A stretch of DNA of 64,000 nt from Tetragonia tetragonoides (lineage: Eukaryota; Streptophyta; Magnoliopsida; Caryophyllales; Aizoaceae): contig CM076147.1 of assembly GCA_038025085.1 (NCBI GenBank), positions 40,484,766 through 40,548,765 of the forward strand, in the 5' to 3' direction. Under the pieces are notes generated by a model. That model was given only the letters and a program-made list of their open reading frames with translations. It was not told where the DNA came from and did not search any database. This document shows, piece after piece, positions 33,901 through 45,370 of the stretch; position 1 is the stretch's first letter, and each line of letters opens with the position of its first letter. Made by a program: the position numbers and the translations under genes.

Positions 33901-36900
33901 AACCTTGGTCTCAGGACCTTTCGGAAGCCCCAATTTTTGTGGATTATAGTCTTTGGATTTGGCCACCAGGGGCCCAGTTCAAAGTTTTAATCCCAATGCT
34001 CCTTCGGGACTCATGGTGATCCAAGAGGCCCCAGTGCGGCAGTGCCCTTCGGGAGGCCATCCCAATGCCTAGGCCATTATATATGGTGACCAACAAAAAA
34101 GTTATCAAAGGCTACTTGCGACCTAAAAACTGATCGTGGGGGCCGACCACATCCTTCAAGGGCTCCCCGTACCATATGGTGCGAAAATCAGAACTTTGGT
34201 CTCGGGAGCTTCCGCACGCTCCAATATCATTGATAATAGCCTTTTGGATTTTGGTCACACCGATGCCTGATTCAAAATTTCAACCCCAATGTTCCGATGG
34301 ACCCATGGTAACCTAAGAGACCCCTCGGTGACCCCGGAAGGCCACTCCAATGACCGGTGTTCATAGTTCGGTGTTCAGGCCTTTATAGAAGGTGATCAGT
34401 AAAGGGGTTACCAAATGCTACTTGCAAACCAATAACGGACCTCGAGAGCCTCTCTAGGGGTCACCTGAGCTAAGGGTAAAATGAGAACAAAGGACTATAA
34501 TTTGCCTGAAACCATCTTCAGGCGTTAATACTTATGGAATTTGTTCTTATTAGGTGTTTCTGTACAAAAAAACATTGTAATAGGTATTTTCCCGCAAAAT
34601 GTTGATTTTATTAGGTACTTCCCCGCAAATTTTCCTTAACATAACAAATAGAAAATCATGAAGTTTCAGCATATACACTACGCGGGGTGCTTACCTTCCT
34701 TGACACCTCCTAGTTGGTTTACTGTGACAAATGTCTGCTCTATCTTAGTCTCTTTCAGAGGTTGAACAACAGGTCTCCCAAATGCACTCAATCTCCTTAC
34801 TCTTCTTCGAATAGTTGGCTGTTTAGGCCGTTCCCCTACTCTTTCAGGAGCAGTAAACAGAGCCCCCAAAATTTCTCTTTGCAAATCATAGTTGTCTTTG
34901 TTTTTCTTACGTGAATCTTTTCCATTTTGGTTCACAGACCTAAGTTCACTACCATATTAGCCATCCTCATAAAAGAATTGGTCTCTGAAGTATGATGCCA
35001 ACAAAGAAGAAAAGAACAAGAAAGCTACAATGGACGTCAGATATGTTCACCAAAGAAAAGAGAATGAAGAAATAAACCTCAAAGAAGAATCTGGTAACTG
35101 TGATTTTTCAGGCCAGTAAGATGAGCCAATCTTCACATACTTCTCCTGAAAATGTGACAAGAAACTAGATAAGAGAAGCCATATTCATGCATATAAACAA
35201 CTGTAATATACAACCATAATTAGAGACATTAAGTAAATAAATGATTTTTTGGTGGGGAAAGTGGGAAGAGTTCTATCAATAGAAAAGGGAAACAAGAATT
35301 TTTCCTGACAACCAGTTTTATTTTCAAAAAGACTTCTCTAAGGCAATCCACACCAAAAAAGAAAATTCCCTAAGGCTATGGCTGTCAAAATTTATACTAC
35401 TCTCTCAAAATTTGTAGCTCCAGATCACAGTTTTTTCTTCCTAAAATCGCCTTGAAGACAGAGACTTAGATCCTTTCCTACCAGCTTCAAAGTTCAAACC
35501 TAACTTGTTCAACAGCAATTGTCCACAATCATCTGCCCCTTGTCTCCTAAATATACGTGGTGAGCGGGTTGACTAAGTGGTGCTGGAGTTGGAAGGATCC
35601 CATCCCTGTCACCCTCTCTGTTGGACTCATTCCTCGCTCCTTTTGCATCAATTTCTCCATACCAGCCTCAATGAAAAGTTGAGTATCATCCAGGCGGGCA
35701 TTTCTGAAACATGTGACACTTCACTTTCCATCCGCCTTACCTTTCCTGAGTTCCTTCAATAGCAAATTCTCTCCTTCAAAACTTAAAAGCCTTCCACACA
35801 GAGGGAATTAGCTTCACCCCCTCTGTAATGTCATCATTCCACATGTTTGTACATTCCATCCCCATTTCTTCTCCAGACAGTATCTTGAGATGTATTTGAG
35901 TGTTACAATTCTAATAGACTCACCCCATACTAGCCTCAACATCTGTTTTTGAAATTGTGAAGGTGTTGCATCCTCCTCCTGCAAGTAGCTGTAGCATATT
36001 GACCTGTCTCCATCCAATGCTGTTGTTCATCAGTTACAGCCGATGTATTTGTGGAGACTCCATTTCACAGATGTCCTTGTTTCTCTATTGAAACTATTGC
36101 ATTGGGGTGTCTTTGCGTTCAAAACACACTTGTCTTGGAGCTTCATACTTCATAAACTAAGACTGCATAATAATGCAATCAGCCAATCATCATAAAGTAT
36201 GGCTGCTTTCACCTGAATAAAACCATTCTGGCCCAAGAATCAGCATCTGTGCGTCAACTTCACAGATCAATGTGTGCTTCATCAAAGGATCTTTTGGCAT
36301 ACCCTAATCTATCTTGATAGTCTGAGGTTTTTCCTTCAAAATTTTGGCTCATATGTAGCAAGGTTTTGAGTAACTTAAGACATTGCAATTATAAATAAGA
36401 AACACAAAGAAGTTGGTTCACCATATTTGTTACAGGGTCACCACAAACGGTGAAAATATTGCACCTTCAGTTCATTACCCACAACACAATGATAGGGATG
36501 TTGTTATGCTGAGTGTTATCAAATGGAATACCAATATCATTCTGTAAAATCATTAGGATGTGAACAACAATAGGAAAACATCACACAGCAATTAATTGCA
36601 TTGGGGAAGGTGAACCGGTGAGAATCCTTTCTTAGAAAGAAAAAGCTTACACTTTCAGTAGTTCTGCTTACAACATCATCTCTCTTTTCAAGGCTTGAAG
36701 CTGATAGGTCAACAAGTGTTTCCATACTCTGATGAACAAGAAACAGAGATATATCAAAGTTAACACAATGAGTTTCATCTCTGTTAGAAAGATTAGCTTT
36801 CACTGCACATGCCTAGCATGTGCTTGATTATAGTGATTTTCCTTAGCAAGATCAAAGTAAGTGTCAAGATGTCAGATGTTTGAACCCTTTCTTTTTAGGT

Positions 36901-38201
36901 TGAATGAACTTAAGCTATACCTTCTCCAGAACATATCCACAGAGACCTGCAAATGAACACATTTTAGGATTATATACCACATCTAGACATAATCATACAA
37001 CTTCATATAAAATTGAAATTCTGAAAGAAGAAAAGGATAATGACTAACTAAGAGCCAACATCACATTTACAGAAGAAAACAAGAAACATTGTTGTCCTAA
37101 GGTATCCTCAGAGACTATGAAATGCATCAGAGGTCAAACAACATACAAAACTGTCTTCTGAAGCAACCAAACTGCACCAACAGTAAGGTATTAAGAAAGA
37201 TGAATAATGCTTAAGAAAATTTAATTAAATGGTGCAAACTGGAGGACATGATAGAATACATTTGGGAGAGACAAGAGGGAGGGTGAATTGGGTCGACCAA
37301 TTCTTGGTGTATTTGTGAGCTGTCGTGAAAGGACCAATAAAGGGGCCAGTGTTCTTTTGATTGTTTCCTTCCGGGCAGATTGATGAAGCGGAAATAAATC
37401 AAAAAAGAGCAATGAAAACAGCATATTTTGAGAACAGAAAACCATACATGGCACAAACTGAATGTATAAACCCGGCCTATACCTCTGTAGGAATTCACAA
37501 TACCAACTCTCACCAACATATATTCAGGAAATGAACTTTAAATTGTGTAAAGGTTTTAGAAAACAATATAGAACAGTGTATTACCAACTAATTGAAATGT
37601 TATATCGCATTGATATGCATGAATTTGAAAATATCAGGAGGCCAGACTGAAGGGTCATATGCAACATACCAAGAACTTCATGGATCACTTTCATGTCAAG
37701 TTGAAACCCATCTCCAAGCATTTTGAACAAAAATTCTTCGATGTCGTCAGGCATGCTATTGTTATCCTTCACAGTACTGCTACATGAGGTAGCAAATGAC
37801 TCATCTAAGTTCACTTCAGATGGTTGGCTTTCTGAAGATCCACTTTCTAACAGTACTGCCTTTCCATGGAAGCCTCCAGGGGCCGCTGAAACAATGTTTC
37901 TTGGTACGAGGTTTGTAACATTTCCATTTGCATTATATCGATGAGAAGCATCTTCGGCAGATAGCTCCGCTGACAATAAAGAAGCTGCAACCAGTTCATC
38001 TTTGGATTCATGGGTCATTGCAGAAGTATTTCCTTGCATTTCATAAAAAATCACACCAGCCATATCCACATCAAGCCTTGCCTTGGAGTAAGCAGATTTT
38101 ATAACCTCAAGTGAGAAAGCACATCCAAACGCTTCACACAGTTGCTCTATATCCCCGTTGCAATGCCCAATAGATGAACTGCAAGGGCTGACAGTCTCCA
38201 T
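30927..38201 (-). CDS. SDE5: SDE5-like protein (CUE-like, DUF1771, Smr-like tail); single-base frameshift in exon 9 as sequenced
   Basis: Coding exons on the minus strand: 38201-37670, 36946-36921, 36728-36651, 35145-35078, 34939-34695, 32430-32348, 32117-32061, 31935-31868, 31598-31512, 31420-31350 and 31043-30927 (TAG). The N-terminus has [20 protein letters not shown] and [19 protein letters not shown] basic middle region ([15 protein letters not shown]) and a DUF1771 block ([32 protein letters not shown]) follow, then an Smr-like tail ([50 protein letters not shown]). In Arabidopsis SDE5 works with SGS3 and RDR6 in trans-acting siRNA production and transgene silencing, perhaps in RNA trafficking; that role is transferred by homology. 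Exon 9 has one extra base at 31537, giving TAA at 31522-31520 and a 411-residue product instead of 476. A small exon could be missed in the 1.5-kb intron 36650-35146. The intron 34694-32431 contains a SINE and divergent Helitron-type repeats. Confidence 0.82.
32733..32891 (-). mobile_element. tRNA-derived SINE with target duplication
   Basis: Read on the minus strand it begins GGGGGTAGTTCAGTTGGTAA (A box) and contains AAGTTCGAGTCCCC (B box), a tRNA-like head. It ends in a poly-A run, seen as poly-T on the plus strand at ~32733-32741. Flanks TTGACCCCCTACTCTTTCT (32714-32732) and TTGACCCCCTACCCTTTCT (32892-32910) form a 19-bp duplication with one mismatch. It lies in an intron of the SDE5-like gene. 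Confidence 0.88.
33490..34470 (+). repeat. Highly divergent relative of the Helitron tandem monomer, ~3 units
   Basis: The anchor 'gctacttgcgacctaa' or similar occurs at about 33522, 33843, 34113 and 34413, spacing 270-320 bp. Shared words with the main family (reverse complement) include 'tatggtgcaaaaat', 'cggaagcccca', 'gtggattatagcc' and 'ggtgatccaagag'. No Helitron terminus is seen. It lies in an SDE5-like intron in the plus orientation. Confidence 0.7.
35220..36650. other. Long intron sequence of the SDE5-like gene without recognised features
   Basis: This lies between exons 36728-36651 and 35145-35078. Short ORFs here lack codon patterns or homology I recognise. A small missed exon cannot be excluded. 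Confidence 0.4.
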
Positions 38202-38211
38202 GACTAAAGAT

Positions 38212-40251
38212 CTATAACACAGGAATCAAATATATTATTAATGTAACAGAGTGTGGACTAGAGAATAGAAAATACTCAAGAATTTATCTTGGACACAGAA
38301 ACGGGGAAGCACCAGTTGTAGAGGATTTTTAATAATAATTTTAGAAGGAAAAAATATGTCTGCCGGACATGTGTCACGTCATGTCAGAGATACGAACAGC
38401 ACCTATCTGCGGTGTCCAGACTTTAAGACAGCTTCAAAAGTTCAGTTCTTTCAGAGTTTCAGTTGAGTCAGTTCTGATAACTTGGATCTGCACTCCCTCA
38501 TAGACTTACTAGTTACTACCCATATAAGTTCAACAACTTGGACAATGTTCAAATCTTCTGCCATATGAATGGATGAGTGTTAGTTGCTGTGCTACTTTGT
38601 CCAAGATGTCCTATTCTTTCTATGATTTTAGTCTCGTCCCCGTTCCTGCTGCATCTTGCCCACCCAAAAAGGAAATAATAATTTTAAAAAAAGATAAAAA
38701 GGGAATTCCCATTTGCTCTTCTTGTCTTCTGAATTGTTGCACACTAGTTGAGCAGAGTACTTGGTTTTCTTACTGATCTCTCACTGTATCTTGCCCTTCC
38801 TACTTCCCCAGAGTATTTTTTAAATCTAAGCATTCAAAAAAAGTAATTGAGAATTTTGATAGGGTGCAATGCAAACAAACACTCTTTTATCAGTCATCAG
38901 AAACATCAGGAGCCCCTAGTTTCTGACAAGATTGCCAAAGAGCTCACAATCATTAAAAAGCACACTAAACTCTATTTCTGTTCTGGCTTTATTTCCTGTA
39001 ACTGGACGTCAAACAATGCAAGAACTTAAGTTACGCCATTGTGCGTACACATAATAGGTTTAATTCATACCAAAAACAGAATCCACAAGGAAAGCCTAAT
39101 TCAGAAGATACACCAATCTCAAACCACTGTGTGCATCAACAATGTCCCTTAGCCGGAACTTTGGTGGCAACGCTCATTAATGTAGTAGGTAAAAATAATG
39201 TTTACCACACACAACCATCTACAGGAAACAAGTAAACAGCAATAGAGATTGAAAAGAGAGAAATAGTCTAGCAACTTCATCAAAGCTAGTTTAAACAAAC
39301 TCGAGGGGTGACATCTGTGGGATAAAGACAAACAAATACCCTTTATCAGTTTAAGTCAGGGGGTAACTCTATGGTAGTTTATAATTTGGTCTCATGACCA
39401 ATTTGTTGCAGTATTGGTGTGTCCTATAAATCAGAAATTTTCCAACTACCAAGCAATTGAGAATAAAATTATGAGTCAAGCAACAACTGACCAGAAAAAA
39501 AATTCATCTACAAACTATGATACAAAAACATTGGCCTTCCCCTTATATAATTTTTTTTTTTTTTTGCGTGGACCCCTTATAACAATTAAAAAAAATAAGA
39601 ACCTTTCAAAACCAAATGCCGGAAAATTGGCCGATTAGCGACTCTCTAAACTCTGCTGCAAATAAACGCAACTAAAAACTAACACTATACAGAAAAACTA
39701 AATTGATGAAAAAGGAAAACCGCAAAATCGAAATGTAAACCAAATGGTTCGAAATAAGAGACAATTTCATATACATTATATTTTAATTCTTTCCAAAATT
39801 CGAATTCGATCACTGCTACAATGGCAGTTCTTCGACTTCCGATATGCAAATTGCGAAAGAAAAGTGAAAACTTAGCAAAAAAAAAAAAAGAAACTTTTAA
39901 CATAAAGAACGCCATACAACCGATCACAATTCACATATGACAGATTCTTTCGTTAATCGCCATAATTGAACATTATAACCCTCTTTTTGTACGCAAATTT
40001 GCAGATTTCGGTTCATTCAAACATCCACAACAACAATCGACAATAAACGAAACCGAAATCACCATGTTAAAATGAATGAATGTAAAAAGATATAATCATC
40101 AAAAGCAACGCAATGCATGCAAAACAAAAATAGAAAAAGAGGAAAAGTAATAATCGGAAGAACAAGAAGTGCACTTACTATGAGAGAGAGAAGTGGCGAG
40201 GAGAGAGAGAGAGAGAGAGGAAATTGAGCGGCAGCTTCTTGGAGAAGGAAA

Positions 40252-40293
<42 letters not shown>

Positions 40294-40330
40294 AAAGTGG
40301 GGTCCAGTAGATCATTCGAAATGGTTAGGA
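38212..40330 (-). promoter_or_regulatory. 5' UTR intron, 5' UTR exon and GA-rich leader of the SDE5-like gene
   Basis: The coding exon is preceded on the minus strand by an acceptor (gtgttatag at 38212). A good donor (CATA/GTAAGTGC, ~40180) lies just inside GA/CT-rich sequence to ~40330, so a ~2-kb leader intron is likely. No coding exon was found in it. The plus strand has (GA)n runs at about 40200-40220 and 40254-40288. Confidence 0.5.
40197..40288. repeat. (GA)n microsatellite runs
   Basis: Two GA dinucleotide tracts are separated by a short unique piece, in the presumed 5' leader of the SDE5-like gene. Confidence 0.95.
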
Positions 40331-40845
40331 ACTAAGAGAGAGTGGGGTTATGGATTTACGGAAGATGGTGATGTGATGTTTATGTTCCTCCTATGTCATC
40401 TGGAATTTTTGTGGACTGCTTGCTTATGTAGGGTCAGGGAACTAAGGATCGTATAATTTTCTTTGCTTTTTTTTTCACTGAACAAGTAACCTATGGTCCT
40501 ACACTCCTACTCCTCTCCATAACTTTATGCGGTACATTTTTTTTTTTCCTTTCTTGCTCTCACTTAATTTTATTTTTTTTTTATAAAGAGGGTTCGTACT
40601 CTTGCTTAAAATGAGTATATGAGGTTCATTTCGCGTGTATGTGATGTGTAAATGGAATAAATTGACATACAGGAGAGAATATGTATAAAAGGGTAAATAA
40701 TTTTGATTGTTGCAACCCAATAAATTTTTTGAAAGATGGTCTCAAATTTCAATTGTCTTTGTTGTATCTCAAATACTTTTAGTTGTTCTTTTCTAACTTT
40801 CTATGTAATTTACCCTAGAAAATTAATAATGATAAATTGCAAATA

Positions 40846-41370
40846 CAATTAAATTTTATCTCGTTAATGAGATGTTTCATCTTCATTGTCAATGAAAAAG
40901 TACTTGAATTGAGTCCAATTATCGCTTGATCTTTTACCTTGTAAGGCTAAACAATGGCATAGGTCGGGTTCGTAAAGATTGTTTTCCTTTCGAATATATG
41001 TATCATGATATTACTCCACTACTGAAAGTTACAAGAAACTAACACTATTTTTGTTGAGAGAAGAAACTAACACTATTAGTGCTCACATTTATCAAACTTT
41101 ATTTAGGTGTTCTCCAAAAGTAGCAATCTACTTGTATTGATTAATTTTTAATGCTTTGATCACTCTACTAGTATTAATTGAGTGTGAGTGTCAAAAACAT
41201 CACTAATCAATGAAAAAAGCACATGAATTTGGTCAAATTGTTGTTTGATCCTTTACCTTATAAGATTAAACATTAGCATAGGATTCTTGAAGATTGTTGT
41301 CCTTTGGAGTACATGTATATCCTAATAGCATCACTCCACTACTGAAAATTACAAGAAACTAACACCTTTC
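40846..41370. repeat. Two direct copies of a ~180-bp intergenic block
   Basis: 40846-41052 and 41190-41370 share ordered words: 'ttgatcytttacctta', 'aaacattagcata' or 'aaacaatggcata', 'gaagattgttgtcctttgga', and 'actccactactgaaa' ending 'acaagaaactaacac'. A third, more diverged copy lies at 42835-43015, on the other side of the peptide gene. Confidence 0.75.
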
Positions 41371-41480
41371 AATTTCAGAACCTAACAAGTCCTTATTCAT
41401 CGTTGCAAACACGCATGCAACATGTCCGTGGTAAACACAAAATAACATGATTACTAAAAAAACAGGGAGTAAAAACTTAT

Positions 41481-41577
41481 TACAGTATCTGCACACCACT
41501 ATTATATATACTCTGCCTTGCAAAACCTTAAAACCACAACCAGAAGAAGGCCTCACTGTTGAAGCAAAGCAAGATCA
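41481..41577 (+). promoter_or_regulatory. TATA-containing promoter/5' UTR shared with the 54.6-kb paralog
   Basis: 'acagtatctgcacacc', a TATATATA box (41503-41510) and 'ctctgccttg' precede the ATG by ~70 bp. They match 54495-54595 in the same order, so the promoter was copied with the gene. Confidence 0.7.
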
Positions 41578-42075
41578 ATGGGTTCAACACCAATGAGCCT
41601 ATACTTGTATTTCTTTCTTCTACTCTCCCTATGCTTACACTTGTCGTCAGCTCATAGGGCATCACTTATCTCCACTGTCCACCAAACGACTCAAATCCCA
41701 ACACCTAATGGTGAGCCTGATCCAGGTGACCCTATTGCAATTCATCACCAAGAACTTGTTGGTGAGCCTGATCCAGATGACCCAAGTAAAAGACTTGTTG
41801 GGTTAGCAAGTGAGCCTGATCCAGATGACCCTAGTTAAAGACTTGTTGGGTCAGCAGGTGAGCCTGATCCAGATGACCCAAGTAAAAGACTTATTGGGTT
41901 AGCAAATGAACCTGATCCAGATGACCCAAGTAAAGGACTTGTAGGGTTAGCTAGTGAGCCTGATCCAGATGATCCGAGTGACGTCGTTCATCCGGAGAAA
42001 CTGTCTGGGGAAGTAAGTGGACCAGAGGATAAAGAATCTGCAGTGCACTCCCAGACTGGTCAACCCAGGAATTGA
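41578..42075 (+). pseudogene. Secreted repeat-peptide precursor, disrupted by a stop and a 5-bp insertion
   Basis: The frame opens with a signal peptide (MGSTPMSLYLYFFLLLSLCL ending near SSAHR). After a linker come five units of the 16-residue type EPDPDDPSKRLVGLAS, each about 48 bp. The SK-R/G segment supplies dibasic KR sites between acidic-proline blocks, and the end is DVVHPEKLSGEVSG. Lysine in the second SK is replaced by a TAA stop (41836-41838), but the frame stays open on both sides. Near the end (about 42040-42045) a GTGCA duplication relative to the 54.6-kb paralog shifts the frame from ALPDWS...LSSAKEE to a premature TGA. As sequenced it yields only an 86-residue product. The organisation looks like a multi-copy secreted peptide precursor; function unknown. 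It could be a recent pseudogene or a defective allele. Confidence 0.65.
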
Positions 42076-42581
42076 GCAGTGCTAAAGAAGAGATGCTTGC
42101 TCCACTGAACTTTCATCTGCCGGAAACAAAATGCACTAAAGCTTTGTTATGCATAAAAAAAATGTGTAATAGACTATGAAGAATAATTGCAGCAGGATGG
42201 CTCACGTCAACTAGGAGCCTGACGAGTTATATTTATAGACAACTAAATGTTTAGAATTACATATTTGCGGTATAGTATTCTATACACTATTACGCCCTCG
42301 CAAGCTCATCCAACAGGCACACGAACAGATTAGACATAAGAAACTGAAACGGTTGTGGAACCAAAGCTTTTGTTATTAAAATATCAGTCAGCTGAAAACG
42401 TGCAGGAACATAGGGAACAAGAACAACTAGATCACCATGAGGCACTCGTTCACAAAGAGTCAAAGACAATGATAATTAACCTTTATGTGATTATGTAAAA
42501 CTGATTGTGAGATAAGTGACACTCACATTGTCACATAGAACACGAAATGGCTGACGAAGAAGAAAACAAGCTCGGCTAACT
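42076..42581. other. 3' flank of the peptide gene
   Basis: 42076-42190 is the probable 3' UTR and aligns weakly with 55080-55140. 42505-42560 resembles 45230-45290 ('gtgacactcac...cacgaaatggc'), showing another local duplication. No gene was seen. Confidence 0.4.
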
Positions 42582-42706
42582 CTACTACAAAATGTCTCTT
42601 ATGAGGCCGCCTCAACATGAGACCACCTCTATAGCTAAGGATGACGTCATGCTTGTTTGAGGTGCCTCACGCTGAGGTCGCCTCATATGAGTTTTTGTGA
42701 TACTAC
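42582..42706. mobile_element. Small CACTA-like MITE
   Basis: About 33-bp imperfect terminal inverted repeats: left CTACTACAAAATGTCTC continuing to 'atgaggccgcctca', right (inverted) GTAGTATCACAAAAACTC continuing to 'atgaggcgacctca'. The ACTACAAAA core suggests a CACTA relative. The target duplication is unclear. Confidence 0.55.
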
Positions 42707-42834
42707 TATACTAGCGAAAGTGCATAATCATTCAGCTTTGATTTTCTTTTCCTTTTCTTTGGGGGAGGGGCAAAGTGTGCAAACATGAAATTCGATGACA
42801 ATCTCAAAAGTCTCAAGAAAAATAAAATAATATT

Positions 42835-43015
42835 GTCTCGCTTGCGTGGCATTTCATCTTCATTGGGCATTGAAAGAGCCCTTGAATTGGTTAAATTGTT
42901 GATCGATGTTTTACTTAATACGATGAAATTCTAGGATAGGGCTCCGAAAGATTGTGGCTTTTGGATTACATGTATGGTAATACTATCTCTCGATCTAAAG
43001 CGTCTATTGCTATCA
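42835..43015. repeat. Third copy of the intergenic block flanking the peptide gene
   Basis: 'catttcatcttcattg', 'cccttgaattggttaaattg', 'gaaagattgtggcttttgga' and 'tacatgtat' occur in the same order as in 40846-41052 and 41190-41370, with more divergence. Confidence 0.6.
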
Positions 43016-43113
43016 CTTCTCTAAAGTGAAGAACTTACCCCATCACAGTGGGAGTTACCCTTTTTATGGGTAAGAGTCACCCCTTAAAAGTTGGTCTATA
43101 CAATGAACCACGT

Positions 43114-44321
43114 TCATACAAGACCTTGTTGTTTGCTGTAGCTGCCATTTTGTTCTTGTTTGTGGTTCTTGTCTGCGATTTGTTGAAACTCAGAAAGAGA
43201 AACAAGGCTCCGTACACACACCTCTGCAGCTACAGCCATATTTGCTTGAGACAGAACAAAGCTAGGAGTAGCACTCATCTGTTTCCCCTCCCCTTCATGC
43301 CAAAAGTTGTCCCAGTTCTGCAGGAGCATAAAATTTCGATCCCCTTTGGAATAGGCAAAACACTTTCTACCGACGTCGGGACCAGGACCAGGAGCATAGT
43401 CATGTAGGATATGAAGCGATAATGTCCAAGATTCCTTCACCCTATAGTCTTTCATAACCCACACATCAACATTAAACCTTCCCCGAACACGAAACTCAAC
43501 ATATAAACACAGTTCACCACCCAAAACCCCCAAAACCAAATCGTACTTATACCGGAGATCAGGAGGCAAGGACAGCAAATTGTAAGTCTCGTGATGAAGG
43601 TCAAAAGCAACAATGGACTTAATACCATTTCTACCCGATTCAAAAACAAGCCAATGCATAGCATTACTTGCAAACTTAGCATTTTTATGAGATTTAAAAG
43701 GCCTTGGCAAATAATAACTAAAATCCGGAAGCCTTTTCCATGAATTGGTGGCAAGGCTAAAAATTTGAGTTGGATGGAAGGATGAGGACATTTGCCCTCT
43801 TAGTGAATGTGGAAAAACCGTAGCCATTACCTTGTAATCAGCGGAAACAGAATCGTAACCTAAGCCGAACCCAACTTTATTAGAAAAGAGCCCCGGAAGT
43901 CGTCGATGAGAACGGGTTGATGGATTATAGAGGCAGATGTTACCAGCATCCCAGATACAGAGCAAGCCATTGCAAGTGCTGAGAAATTGAGGGCTTGGCG
44001 GGTTGGATGGTATGTATTGAGGCTTGGCGGGGCTACCCAGATTGTCGTTGAGTTCGATGAAAGATAAACGAAGGTTATTGTACAAGATGTGAATTCAAGT
44101 GATTGATTAAGGTGGAGATGGACAAATTAGGGGCTGGAAATCAGGGTATGCCATTCTTTGCATACGCATTTAAATCGAAGCAGAGGTTTCACAGGAAGAC
44201 GTGATAGAATTTCCATCACCATCTCTATTGGAATTGAGTGAGAGTGAGAGTGAGGGTTTCCCATTGGAGGAGAGAGAAATGAAGAAAATTGGAGGTGATG
44301 GCGATGACTGATGATTGCCAT
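43114..44321 (-). pseudogene. F-box protein with F-box-associated domain, broken near residue 65
   Basis: The first frame (44321-44127) encodes a typical N-terminal F-box: IPIEMVMEILSRLPVKPLLR, FKCVCKEWHTLISSP. It meets TAA at 44127. In the same frame after the stop FVHLHLNQSLEF still reads sensibly. Single-base shifts then move to the frame LYNNLRLSFIELND, open from 44085 to 43114. That part is a classic F-box-associated region: STCNGLLCIWD, LYNPSTRSHRRLP, GFGLGYDSVSADYKVM, IFSLATNSWKRLPD, AMHWLVFES and IVAFDLHHETYNLLSLP. Intact relatives are SCF ubiquitin-ligase substrate receptors. One stop plus at least two small indels in a 45-bp stretch argue for a pseudogene; a misassembly confined to that spot is the alternative. 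Confidence 0.8.
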
Positions 44322-45370
44322 TTATAAGGTTGGGGCAAGGCCGGCTAGGAGAGGAGAAGGGGTGCTGGGCCGGGCCGGTAGGGTTATCGGCCCGGTTGTG
44401 TATTTTTTTTGTTGTGTGGATGAATTAAACCCAGTTTAGGGTTCCAAATTCAACCCCAAAAACCCAAATTGCAGCAAATTGAATTAGTTCAATTGAAGTA
44501 GAATCATAGAGTATTTATAGGGTTTGAAGTTCAAGCCAAATACCCAAAATTCAGCCAATTCAATGAGATGAATTCAAAATGAAATTGAATTAGGAAGTAG
44601 TAGATACGTACCTGGGTAGTGGTGTGTTTAGACTTTAGAGCAATTACAATTCCAAATTCAAATTCAAAACTCCTTTCATTCAAAAACCTCCATGAATGAT
44701 GAATGGCCATTAATGGCCTCAAGTTTGGCAGAGTCCTGCTCTAGTGGACCAAAACACCAAGAAATGATGAGAGAGAGTCAGAGAGAGAGAGGAAAGGAAA
44801 GGAGGCGACAAAAACATAAAACCCAAATCGAAATCATAAACATGCACAAACTAAAGAGGAAGAGAAACTACCGTTTCTGGAAAGTGGAGGCTTGGAGCTC
44901 TGGAGGTGGAGCCATGGAGGCTGGAGGGGACTGACTGAGACTTATGGGTCGGATGCGACGATGATATGTCTGTACTTTCCGGTTACCGGAGGAAAGAGAA
45001 TCGTCGCCGTTTGCGGTAGTGGAAGGGGATTTAGGATGGAATGAGCAGGTGTCGCAAGCGGTGAAGAGGAGGAATTATTGTGTAGTATACTAGTATAAGA
45101 GCACAGCTCCCTCCTTTTATAAAATAGAAAATTATCAATTTGAACTTAAAATAAGCTCCACTTATTTTATGAGAGAAGGAAATAATGATCCTGGACTATG
45201 CAATAATTTCTCGTGAAAGACGCTTGGAGACTGGTTGTGGCATAAGTAGCACTCACGTGTCACACAGAGCACGAATTGGCCGATGAAACTGTGCAATTTT
45301 GGATTTTGTTGACGACCTCAAAAGTGCTGAGAAAAATTAAAATAAAACTTTGTTGCAAATTTTTGTGAGC
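44322..45370. other. Upstream flank of the F-box pseudogene
   Basis: Mixed AT-rich sequence with GA-rich patches (44765-44800). 45228-45350 resembles 42505-42560 plus 42740-42830, the latter split by the CACTA-like MITE. No gene was recognised. Confidence 0.35.

Noticed and set aside
43048..43407. 119-codon plus-strand ORF
   Set aside because: It lies antisense to the well-supported F-box-associated domain on the minus strand and has no recognisable features.
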